The notes under the pieces are model-generated. The model made no database searches. It had not been told where the DNA came from and saw only the letters and a list, made by a program, of their open reading frames with translations. The position numbers and the translations under genes were made by a program. This document shows, one piece after another, positions 54,650 to 62,921 of a stretch of 64,000 nt of DNA; the stretch's first letter is position 1, and each line of letters starts with the position of its first letter. Location of the stretch: NCBI GenBank assembly GCA_037178625.1, contig CM074131.1, positions 2,604,001 to 2,668,000 on the forward strand. Reading direction: 5' to 3'. This DNA is from Skeletonema tropicum (lineage: Eukaryota > Bacillariophyta > Thalassiosirophyceae > Thalassiosirales > Thalassiosiraceae).

Positions 54650-55435
54650 AGCTGTCTAAATCGCTGTATTCCGTAGTTGTTAACGTCACTTTTGAAGTTC
54701 AGGTAGTCTCTGTAGCCTCCTAGCCACAGGACACACATATCATCAACGAACCTCGATAGATCTTGAAGAAATTCATCGTAGGTTGATAGGAGCTTGATTT
54801 TTTCATGCCATCCGTAGTATATAAAGGGCAGCATAAATGACAGCGACTGGGGTACCCATCGCTGTTCCACACAGCTGTGTAAAGAAACAGTCTCCGAACT
54901 GTGCAACATTGTTCCTCATAACAATGTTTAGAGCATCGAGTATGACTTCGCTTGGAGGAAACCCTGTTGGTAGTTGACCTTGTAGAGAGTCAAGCCATAG
55001 TTTGATTGATTCTAAGCCATGCTCAATTGAGATATTATCGAACATCGCCGATGCATCCGCCGTTATCATCCTTGTACCGGCGGTCCATTTTCTGCTAGTG
55101 ATTTTATTGTGATTATCTCTTGAATCTTTGATGTACGATGGAATGAAACATTTCAGTTTCTGTAGTTCATAATCTAGCCATTTGCTGAGGCATTCGATGT
55201 ATGTTCCACATTTTGCAATCACTGGGCGCAACGCCCATGGGTCTTTGTGTAAATTTGTCGATTACATACGTCCTCGATGTTGTTTGGATAGGGAGTTTTG
55301 ATACCGAAGTTCAGGCCTAAGCCAAGCAATCTTCTTGTACCTGGGGGAGCGTAATTCTCGGAGAACACAAGTTGTGTAGGGCAAGATTCATTGTGGTGTT
55401 GACGTGTGTAGAGTTTCCCAATCTATTTTACGGTA
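54650..55435 (-). pseudogene. Penelope-like reverse transcriptase fragment
   Basis: Minus-strand pieces read LVFSENYAPPGTRRLLGLGL (near 55,380), RPVIAKCGTYIECLSKWLDY (from 55,231), ITADASAMFDNISIEHGLES and QLCGTAMGTPVAVIYAALYI, and then, after a frameshift near 54,820, FLQDLSRFVDDMCVLWLGGY. The order matches the Penelope-like element RT: N-terminal helix, D-loop, GTAMGTP block and F-x-DD catalytic motif. Several frameshifts; the GIY-YIG nuclease expected downstream is absent. Confidence 0.75.
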
Positions 55436-55983
55436 GTATTTCGAAAATATTCATTGCATAAAAGTCCATAAAAGTGAAATTGATTCTTAGACAAACTGTG
55501 AGCCTATTTTAGACTAAAGAATGATGAAGACGAAAGTGGAAAAATCCGCCAGCTGAATTCTCACACTCCCTCGTGCGCTGAAGTCTGATATTTCATTAGA
55601 TCGTAGAGATGAGTGCCCGGGTACGGGACTTGATCAAGTTTTTTGTGCTAACTTGAGCGCTTCAATTTGTTGTTTGCAGTACTGAGAGATAAAAAGCTTG
55701 TGCTTGTGTTGTTGAGAGCTGAGAATATGCTGTGTTTCATTGTGGCAGAAAGCTGCATCTGGTAGTAGTTGGAATATGTGATGAGAGTTTCATCAGAGAA
55801 ACTGTTGCTTGTGCGCTTGAAGAGCAAGCGAGGTAGTGTGTGGTGCAGTTGACACGCCCCGGTAATAATCTTCTGAGTATAAAGATAGTAATTGCCACTG
55901 AGATCAAAAATAATATTGTATCTGTGGTTCCCTCGGTTAGGATTAGGATATTTTCAATGATTGAAATTGGAGTATTTGGTGTC
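55436..55983. other. Non-coding flank
   Basis: No gene supported. A 19-bp piece, atattcattgcataaaagt, at about 55,448 also occurs at about 3,564, inside the 340-bp element with 42-bp ends. Confidence 0.35.
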
Positions 55984-56304
55984 CTATGCTTGGATGGATG
56001 TAGACTCTGGATATCTAGAGCTCCCTCGTTTTTTCACATGGGTGACTCTTGAATTCTTGACCAAGAGCTCCCTCATTTGCCGATGATTGCATCGAGATGT
56101 GTGAAGGAAGATTGTTGTCTTGAGCAAATGTAGCATCGTATTGAACGGTGCTGATGCGAATGTTGTGACACTCGCAAAACGATTGCCAAATAGAGATTGA
56201 GGTTGAGGCGCATTGCACTGAGCAAAGCCAGAAAATGAGACATTGCATTGAGCGCTGTCAAAATTGGACACATCGCATAGAGCGCTGCCAGAAAAGGAAA
56301 CATC

Positions 56305-56590
56305 GCTTGAGCTTGACCTGGAGCTTGATCTTGATCCTGAACTTAATCCTGAGCTTGAGCTTGAGCTTGACCTTGATCTGGAGCTTGATCCTGAGCTTGA
56401 TCCTGAGCTTGATCCTGAGCTTGATCCTGAGCTTGATCCTGAGCTTGACCTTGACCTTGACCTTGACCTTGAGCTTGAGCTTGAGCTTGAGCTTGACCTT
56501 GACCTTGACCTTGACCTTGAGCTTGACCTTGAGCTTGAGCTTGAGCTTGACCTTGACCTTGACCTTGAGCTTGAGCTTGAGCTTGATATA
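56305..56590. repeat. Hexamer minisatellite (TTGASC)n
   Basis: A run of 'cttgag', 'cttgac', 'cttgat' and 'cctgag' units repeats about 45 times in this 285-bp stretch. All six frames are open, which produces long apparent ORFs on both strands. Neither the Leu/Asp/Glu plus-strand frame nor the Gln/Ala/Gly minus-strand frame should be taken as genes on that basis alone. Confidence 0.85.
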
Positions 56591-56949
56591 TCATATGTAA
56601 CGGAATTAGAAATAGAATCGTTAGCGGTAGTGTCGCCATCGCGTTGGAGCCTAGCAAGAGTAAGTGAGTTAAAGCTGCTAATAGTCGGTTCATTTCATAG
56701 CGTATCGCCGAGTGGAGTAGTATCATATTGAATGCTGCCGATAAAGCTGACATCGACATCGAATTAAGTGCTGTCAAAAAGAGCGGTATCACAGTGAGCG
56801 CTACCAAAGAGAATTGAGTAACATTGGAGTGACATAGCATCACACTGAGTGCTGCCAGATAGCTTTAGATGCTTGTCAATTGAGCCTTTGTACCCGTCGG
56901 TGGGATTGGTATTACCTTGCACTTCGGAGTCTAGAGCCGCATTTCTGGA

Positions 56950-57400
56950 ATGGACAATAGCGTTTCTCAATGGACAAATGTTCCCCCGGGGAACGTGAGG
57001 AACGTTCACAGGTTCTCCATGTGCAGGATTTCCGTGGTGAACGTGATTATGTGAAGTGCCGCCTGCAACGTTCTTATTCGGCCCATATACGGGATTACCG
57101 TGGCGAACGTTGTATTTCGGCCCATAGATATAGATGAGTTGGGATTTACCGTGATCAACGTCCATATTCGGCCCATAGATGAATTGGGATGTACCGTGCG
57201 TGCGTGGGAAGCGTTGCTATTCGGCCCACACCCACACGTGTTCCCTTGGGAAACGTAAGGAGCGTTCATACAGTAGGTTTCCCATGTGCGGGATTGCCGT
57301 GGTGAACGTTATTATATGAAGTGCCGCCCGCAATGTTCTTATTCGGCCCATATACGGGATTACCGTGGTGAACGTTGTTCTTCGGTCCATCATCTGAAAC
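56950..57400. repeat. Degenerate tandem repeat of 'cggcccatatacgggattaccg' type
   Basis: Units such as 'ttcggcccatatacgggatt' and 'accgtggtgaacgttgt' recur at about 57,080, 57,110, 57,345 and 57,365; a longer block including 'gaagtgccgcc(t/c)gcaa' is repeated at 57,053 and 57,315. This block and the hexamer region probably grew by slippage. Confidence 0.6.
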
Positions 57401-57496
57401 GGTGTGAGTTCCGTTTAAATTGTTTGCATTTGTGTGCGTTCGGGCATCGCTATTTGCAGCGATAGTAGACATTCGAGAATTCCTTGCAACAATCAT

Positions 57497-57730
57497 GTTC
57501 TTGACACCCTCGGAAGCTTGAATCGTAGGAGATCTCGAGCTCCCTCGTTTGCTATGATGAGATTCGTTTCACCAGCGTACATGTCAGGAGTAGCATATGG
57601 AGTGAACTGAGATCGAGTGTCTGGTCTGGAGGTTTGTGTGTGATTTGGGCCATTTAAAGCATTGCAATTAGTACTTAGGAAGAAGAATATCCATCCTACT
57701 TTTTTACAACCCTTATGCTTCGGGCCCTCT
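57497..57730. other. Non-coding flank between repeat ORF and H-protein duplication
   Basis: No gene supported. Confidence 0.3.
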
Positions 57731-58558
57731 CATTTATTGAAGCAGTTGCCAAAATAAATGATATCTAGCTTTTAAACCATTAGCACCTTGTCGATTAACG
57801 AAATCAACACTACATGAGTTACAGTACGAAATACATCTTATCATACCCCAGAAATTTCCCCCCTGCACTTGTCGCAACACTAACGATAGCGCTTTATCTA
57901 ATAGGTCAGTACTCGATGCACTTACGAAATACGAACCAGCAATAAACAGCCCATACCCTTCATGTTGAAAAGAAACTGTCACCAAGAAAGAAAATTCCAT
58001 CAAGTATTGTTGCCATTTTTAAATTTCACTCTCAACAAATTCCTTGTATGCATCAGCCCCCATCAACTCACTTAGCTCACTTTCATCTTTAATCTCCATC
58101 TTAATAAACCATGCCTCATCCTCTGCACCTGTGTTCACCATCTCAGGCTCATCTGACAAGGTATCATTCACTTCCACAACTTTTCCAGAAACTGGTGCAA
58201 AAACATCCGAAGCGGCTTTCACAGACTCGACGGATCCAAACGATTCCCCTGCCTCAAATTCATCATCAGGTTCGGGAAGACCGACAAACACAACATCTCC
58301 AAGCTGTGACTGGGCAAAATCGGTAATGCCGATAGTGGCTACGTTGCCATCAACTTTGCAATATTCATGTGCCTTACTGTAATAAGTGGTCATGTAACGG
58401 GCAGATGATCCAAAAGATGGCGAAGATACAGATGATAGCCGAGAGGATGATCTCAAGGCCTGGAACATGGAGCGCCTGGTGGCGTTGGCGAACATGATGG
58501 AAGCGGAAGCCATGGTGCAGGTGTTCGATCGGAATGAAAATGAAAAGTGTGACGTGAA
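57731..58558. repeat. Duplicated segment, copy 2 (H-protein region)
   Basis: The intact counterpart of 46,629-47,460, in the same orientation. Differences are scattered; the coding frame here is complete. Confidence 0.75.
58019..58513 (-). CDS. GCSH: Glycine cleavage system H protein (mitochondrial)
   Basis: Intact 164-residue protein. The leader [20 protein letters not shown] is Arg/Ser-rich and fits a mitochondrial presequence. The lipoyl domain follows: [40 protein letters not shown] and the lipoylation site [20 protein letters not shown] with Lys99 as the modified residue. The C-terminal helical part ends [16 protein letters not shown]. The H protein carries the aminomethyl group between the P, T and L proteins during glycine breakdown, in photorespiration among others. 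A duplicate at 46927-47420 is broken by one missing base. Confidence 0.95.
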   Translation of the reverse strand: MASASIMFANATRRSMFQALRSSSRLSSVSSPSFGSSARYMTTYYSKAHEYCKVDGNVATIGITDFAQSQLGDVVFVGLPEPDDEFEAGESFGSVESVKAASDVFAPVSGKVVEVNDTLSDEPEMVNTGAEDEAWFIKMEIKDESELSELMGADAYKEFVESEI

Positions 58559-58784
58559 TGACTTGTTTGACGTGACGTCGAATCATTCCGCTGAGCGATA
58601 ATATTTAATCGCTGAATGTCTTCTCATTCGGGCCAAACTGGGATCTAAAATTCATGAGCCAATAAAATTCCAAATCGGCGACAAGACGATGACAATGCGA
58701 AACAACGGCTAGTAGCTGTACCATCGTCCAAGTGTTTGCAGAGGGATTCTGTTGTAACTGATATCAATCGAGAAATATATTATA

Positions 58785-59201
58785 ATGACGTATCAATCAA
58801 GAGGGAGGTCAATGTTTGAAGTGGTGCTGGTGAGAACTCTGTGCACATCTTGTGTTCAATTATCATTTTTTTTTGAGAATCAACTGATCGATCGTGTTCT
58901 TTTCATCTATTCGACTCTTCATGCATACCCTCTATCGGATGTTTTTCGGGCACTACGCAACAAATAATAATAAATGCAATCATCACACCAACAATAGGCG
59001 ATTTGCTTCGTCGCATTCCTTGTCGGCTTCATAACAGTACTTTGTATAGGCAACTACTTCCGAGCAAAACGTGCACAAGAGAGACAAAGACAGCGACGAG
59101 AAGCGAAACAAGCGGCGGCAACACCGGGGCATATGAAGGGAACAGCACCAGAGTATGAAGCTCCTACTTTAGGGCAGAGTTCGCCGGGTAGACTGTTGTA
59201 G
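58785..59201 (+). CDS. Small single-pass membrane protein, 82 residues (one intron)
   Basis: Exon 1 (58785-58829) and exon 2 (58998-59201), joined in phase 0 across a 168-bp intron (GTGAGA...AATAG), give MTYQSRGRSMFEVVL then AICFVAFLVGFITVLCIGNY. The membrane segment spans residues 13-35 and is completed only by the splice, which supports the model. It is followed by a basic segment (FRAKRAQERQRQRREAKQAA) and a Pro/Gly/Ser-rich tail with EYEAPTLGQSS. No family is recognised. A type with a short lumenal N-terminus and a cytosolic basic tail is likely. Neither exon is long enough to stand out on its own, so the gene is easily missed. Confidence 0.6.
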
Positions 59202-59544
59202 CATCAGATGATCTTGTTATTACAGTATGAATTGTACAGGGTAGGAGCACTGAAAAACACAAATTTAAATTACTGGGAGCAGTGGACAATAGGGGAAAAA
59301 GCCTTGCAGCTGTTGATTGATGTTGGGATAAAGTTTTGCAGAAGTTGAGGGTACAGAAGTATTAAGACATTTGGTTTTCTTGGCTGCAGAACAGTTTGAT
59401 GTGTCGGCGACGACATTATATGGAGCGATGACATTATATGGAAAGAAATGACAGATAAACATAGCATCTATTTTTTATCATATTGTCATGTTCATGCGTG
59501 TATTTTTGTCGCTGTTGACAGAGCCGGCCACTCTAACAATCCGT
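59202..59544. other. Intergenic, no gene supported
   Basis: Convergent 3' flanks of the two small genes. No RNA structure or repeat seen. Confidence 0.3.
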
Positions 59545-59862
59545 CTAATAATCCATCAAAACAAACTTCACAAATGCTCCAGTTATTCCGACTGATGCAA
59601 CAAAAGCAAGCAAGTATGGAGCCAAATAATTTCCGAATCCAGCCGCGTCAAAGTTATCACTCTCTTCTGTTACTGACGATGCTTTGTTTTGGTCTTCATT
59701 ATCATTCATTTGTGCTGGAAGCGGGTTGAATTTTGGAGTTTTATGCCGATTAGCTGCTAGTTGAAGACGTGGATGTTGCAAAGGAGGACTGAGAAAAGCA
59801 TTAATGCAACTGGCCCCAGCGGACAGCAATGCCGCCGAGAGAAGAAGATCTCGCCTAAGCAT
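59545..59862 (-). CDS. Small plastid-type membrane protein, 105 residues
   Basis: Single-exon gene. The N-terminus MLRRDLLLSAALLSAGASCI then NAFLSPP is a signal peptide with an A|F junction, the diatom 'ASAFAP-like' bipartite plastid signal. The mature part is acidic with a hydrophilic stretch (MNDNEDQNKASSVTEESDNF) and a C-terminal membrane segment (YLAPYLLAFVASVGITGAFV). No family is recognised. The single membrane helix near the C-terminus and the plastid signal suggest a small thylakoid or envelope protein; photosystem or assembly roles would be speculation. Confidence 0.65.
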   Translation of the reverse strand: MLRRDLLLSAALLSAGASCINAFLSPPLQHPRLQLAANRHKTPKFNPLPAQMNDNEDQNKASSVTEESDNFDAAGFGNYLAPYLLAFVASVGITGAFVKFVLMDY

Positions 59863-60163
59863 GTTTGGATGATGAAATTAAAGCGATGAGGCGAGTTTGA
59901 GGGAGTGAAAGATTTCTCCTATTGTATTTATTTACTTATTACTTCACTCTGCTGAAATTTGAAAATGGGCTTCTTTCGGCACAAACAAAGAAAGCGCGAG
60001 ATGAGAAAGTGATAGGCATACCACCCAATGGCTAAAATTGATCAACCGAAGATCACCAAAAATATTTACTTGAGGGCAAAGAAGACAGCACGTTGGTATC
60101 ATAGACATCCTCACAAATTATATTACTCTTATGTTAAACGACAACAAACTAATTGTGTCAAAT

Positions 60164-61768
60164 TCAAGAAGCGGGAACATTCTGAGATTGTGGCAGAGCT
60201 CGAAGAGCTTTCTTCAGGCATCCAATGTTGTAATTGATCAAACTTTTCTTCTTGAAATTTTCTGTCCTTGTCAAACAAACCAAAGCAAGCATGGTGTCTA
60301 CTTCCTTCAAATACAATACCATCCCATTACTGAGATGAATCGTGCTAGATGATTCACTATCGTAAGCTGATCCAGCATCAGCATCGGTAACACCCTCGTC
60401 TTCAACTTCTTCCGAGGGTGCACTTTGACCAATGAGCTTCCCTAACAATTCGTCTTCTCCTGCACCATCAACTGAAGAAGGGGATTCCAAGCCATCAACA
60501 TCGTTATCACTGAGTTCATTTCCAAGCATACCACCATCGCTTAGATGTTCTGCAAATCCTTCGTCTCCGATTTCTTCGCCATTCTCGAGTGGTGGCACCT
60601 GAATTTGCTTCTTTGCATTGTTCTTGGCAGCACTCCCAGCACCCATACCGTAAATTCCACTCACATCCAGGACAACATCAATCATATCACTACACAGCTC
60701 CACACTTTGCATGTCTACTGGACTGGAATCAGTAGAAATGTACAATTTACTCGCCACATCAAAAAGATAAGCCTTTTCCATGGAACATGTGCTAACCAAC
60801 ACATTCAATAAATGTTCCAGCGTTGGAAGCTCTGGAATTAACCGCTGCACCACTCGACTAAATGCCTCAAACACTGAGTGATCATAGATACTTGTCAAAT
60901 GATACGATATCGGTATAGCATCATGCGATAATCCCGCATCAGCCAACTCATCGGCAACTTGTTGCATGACATCTCTACGACAATCATACTTTGCCTCATC
61001 GCTCAAAAATAATTCTCCATCAACCTTGTGTACGAATACCTCCACGGCAATGGTAGGGTTGGCACGAACTGCTCTAGTGACCGTATCCGTAAAGGATTGT
61101 AAGACGTGATCGTACGGCTCATCCTGTGCATCTAGAACAAATATAAGAGCAGTCGCCTTGGAGAATATTTGATCATCATAATCGTCACTTTGCTGCTGTT
61201 GCTGGGGTTGTTGCTCATTGTCATCATTGTATCCATCACCGTCCACACCGCCATTGTCCTCCCCGGCACCACCAGCACCAGTGCCATCTACGTCATATCC
61301 GTACTCATATTGATCGCCTGGAAAATCCCAAATTGTAAATCGACATAATGGAGTATGATCGACCACGGCCCGTTCCAACATTTGCGTAGCCTCCAACCGA
61401 AACAGCGTTTCGTGCGGTGACATTTTATGAAATACCACACGCTGAATGGACGTTTTCCCAGCCCGCCGGGGCCCCATGAGCAGTATGCGAGGGAGGGAGG
61501 CTATCCGAGGATCATCAAAGTCGACAATATTATTCTCTTGACCTCCGGCTGTTCCAATGAAGGAGGAGTTGAGTAAAATCGGGGCATCCATGTCGGCGCC
61601 GTCCATTTGATCGGCCGTTGCTCCCATCATACCCTGCATGTTCGAGTTGGGTACGCTTTGGTAGGGGGAGCCCATGCCGTCCATAATGCCGCCGTTATTG
61701 GAGCCGCTGCTGATGGATTCACCATCGTCGTCGTCGTAGTATTGGTTGGAGGAGTAGTAGTTCGACAT
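60164..61768 (-). CDS. RagC/D-type (Gtr2) GTPase
   Basis: Intact; from the ATG at 61768 it has 534 residues (an ATG at 61825 would add 19). After an acidic, Asn/Met/Gly-rich N-terminus the Ras-like domain begins RILLMGPRRAGKTSIQRVVF (G1) and has WDFPGD (G3), then FVHKVDGE with the HKVD motif of Rag proteins in place of NKxD. The C-terminal roadblock part follows (VLVSTCSMEKAYLFDVASKL). RagC/D proteins pair with RagA/B to signal amino-acid supply to TORC1. Odd: a ~55-residue Gly/Asp/Asn/Gln-rich insertion (with QQPQQQQQ) directly after G3, where the family has a short loop. Its Asp codes suggest a low-complexity expansion. A second acidic insert lies before the C-terminus. Confidence 0.9.
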   Translation of the reverse strand: MSNYYSSNQYYDDDDGESISSGSNNGGIMDGMGSPYQSVPNSNMQGMMGATADQMDGADMDAPILLNSSFIGTAGGQENNIVDFDDPRIASLPRILLMGPRRAGKTSIQRVVFHKMSPHETLFRLEATQMLERAVVDHTPLCRFTIWDFPGDQYEYGYDVDGTGAGGAGEDNGGVDGDGYNDDNEQQPQQQQQSDDYDDQIFSKATALIFVLDAQDEPYDHVLQSFTDTVTRAVRANPTIAVEVFVHKVDGELFLSDEAKYDCRRDVMQQVADELADAGLSHDAIPISYHLTSIYDHSVFEAFSRVVQRLIPELPTLEHLLNVLVSTCSMEKAYLFDVASKLYISTDSSPVDMQSVELCSDMIDVVLDVSGIYGMGAGSAAKNNAKKQIQVPPLENGEEIGDEGFAEHLSDGGMLGNELSDNDVDGLESPSSVDGAGEDELLGKLIGQSAPSEEVEDEGVTDADAGSAYDSESSSTIHLSNGMVLYLKEVDTMLALVCLTRTENFKKKSLINYNIGCLKKALRALPQSQNVPAS

Positions 61769-61982
61769 GGTTGATTGGATCTTTTTGTGCACACAGATTT
61801 TGAGATAAAATCGCCATGAATTCATTTACTTAGGATTTCCGAGAACAATTTTGATGCGAGAGATTCATTCTTGAATTTACCCGGTTCAGTGACTCACTAT
61901 CGCGTCATAATATCAAAGCGATCATATCAACCATGGTGGACACTTCTTCCTCTTGTTTTATGCATGATAGACAAAGATAACA
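61769..61982. promoter_or_regulatory. Divergent promoter region, RagC/D / CIA30
   Basis: Separates the divergent start codons (157 or 214 bp depending on the RagC start). No motif was identified. Confidence 0.35.
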
Positions 61983-62909
61983 ATGAAAGTTCTTCTGAAA
62001 GCTTACATTTTGTTGACAGCCACCTTCTCTTCCGTTAGAGCTTTTCACAATCCTCTTTACAATTCACGCACGAGCACCTATTTGAACATGAGCTCGGCAC
62101 CACCTTCGACCAACCTATCCCAAGCAAAGCAACTCATATCCAAGGCGATATCGATTGGAGCACCAGCATACAATGCAGGTAATATCAAACAATGCGCAAC
62201 TGTATATCAAGACACTGCGAAAGAGATAGCGTCACTTGGGCTACCTTCATCACTCCAATCGGATCTACTTGCTGAAATTGATAATGAGACTCTCGATGAT
62301 AATGCAAAAGCTTGGGCACTAAGAAGAATATTTGATTCAATTGTTGATTATACACTACCTCTAACTCCATCATTAATACCATCAATATCAAAAGTTACAC
62401 TGGAGCCCTTCACGGCCAATCAATTACCCAACGAACCGCTCGGTGTAATGGACAATGTCATGGGGGGGATCTCTCGAGGATCTTGGATACCTAAAGCAAA
62501 CACGTTCTTCGGTGAGACATCTCTTGCCAACAATGGTGGCTTTGCCTCATTACGGTGGAGGTTTCCGCAAATGCAGAACTGGTCTTATGCAAAGGGAATT
62601 TATATCAAAGGCTTACGGCATTCTAAACCAATTCAGCACACGTTTCGAATAATTTTGAAGGATGAGAATTGTGAACGAGTCAGATTGGCCAACTACAAGG
62701 TTGTCTTTGCCAATCCAGATCAAATACAGGATCAACCTCTATTCATTCCATTTACAGAATTTGATCAAATGGAGCAGATGGGCAACTCTCTTGTGGGCTC
62801 TCCTCCGTTCAATCCAATGGGTGTGACTGAGATAGGAATCATGGCAATCAAACCGACTGTTGTAGGTGAATTTCAGTTGGAATTTGAAGAGTGGGGCTTG
62901 TATGTTTAA
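61983..62909 (+). CDS. CIA30-domain protein, plastid-type
   Basis: Intact 308 residues. MKVLLKAYILLTATFSSVRA then FHNPLYNSR is a signal peptide with an A|F junction, so plastid delivery is more likely than mitochondrial. The CIA30 domain (about residues 155-305) has DNVMGGISRGSWIPKANTFF, then NNGGFASLRWRFPQMQNWSY, RIILKDENCERVRLANYKVV and the closing FQLEFEEWGLYV. CIA30 (NDUFAF1 type) assists complex I assembly in mitochondria; plastid relatives in algae are thought to act on photosynthetic complexes. The N-terminal 120 residues form a helical domain of unknown role. Ends only 12 bp from the convergent LarA-like gene. Confidence 0.85.
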   Translation: MKVLLKAYILLTATFSSVRAFHNPLYNSRTSTYLNMSSAPPSTNLSQAKQLISKAISIGAPAYNAGNIKQCATVYQDTAKEIASLGLPSSLQSDLLAEIDNETLDDNAKAWALRRIFDSIVDYTLPLTPSLIPSISKVTLEPFTANQLPNEPLGVMDNVMGGISRGSWIPKANTFFGETSLANNGGFASLRWRFPQMQNWSYAKGIYIKGLRHSKPIQHTFRIILKDENCERVRLANYKVVFANPDQIQDQPLFIPFTEFDQMEQMGNSLVGSPPFNPMGVTEIGIMAIKPTVVGEFQLEFEEWGLYV

Positions 62910-62921
62910 CTGCTCTACATG

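Larger units (their letters stand above)
55984..57496 (-). pseudogene. Decayed repeat-encoded ORF (Ser/Arg and Gly/His/Asn repeats)
   Basis: One minus-strand reading frame, broken by a few stops, runs through several repeat blocks. From 57496 it reads NNVHHGNPVYGPNKN repeated with spacing of about 290 bp. Then it contains units like GSTQCDAMSL and GSAHCDTALF, which recur at 56,271-56,100 as NFDSAQCNVSFSGFAQCNA. Between them lies a hexamer minisatellite that this frame reads as Ser/Arg-Ser (SRSRSSSS). Stops near 56,764 and 56,700 interrupt it. Whether it was ever a protein is uncertain; the same DNA is also open in other frames because of its repeats. Confidence 0.35.

Noticed and set aside
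56264..56843. Long ORFs on both strands across the hexamer minisatellite (Leu/Asp/Glu and Gln/Ala/Gly rich)
   Set aside because: A six-base repeat without stops is open in all frames; length alone does not support a gene.
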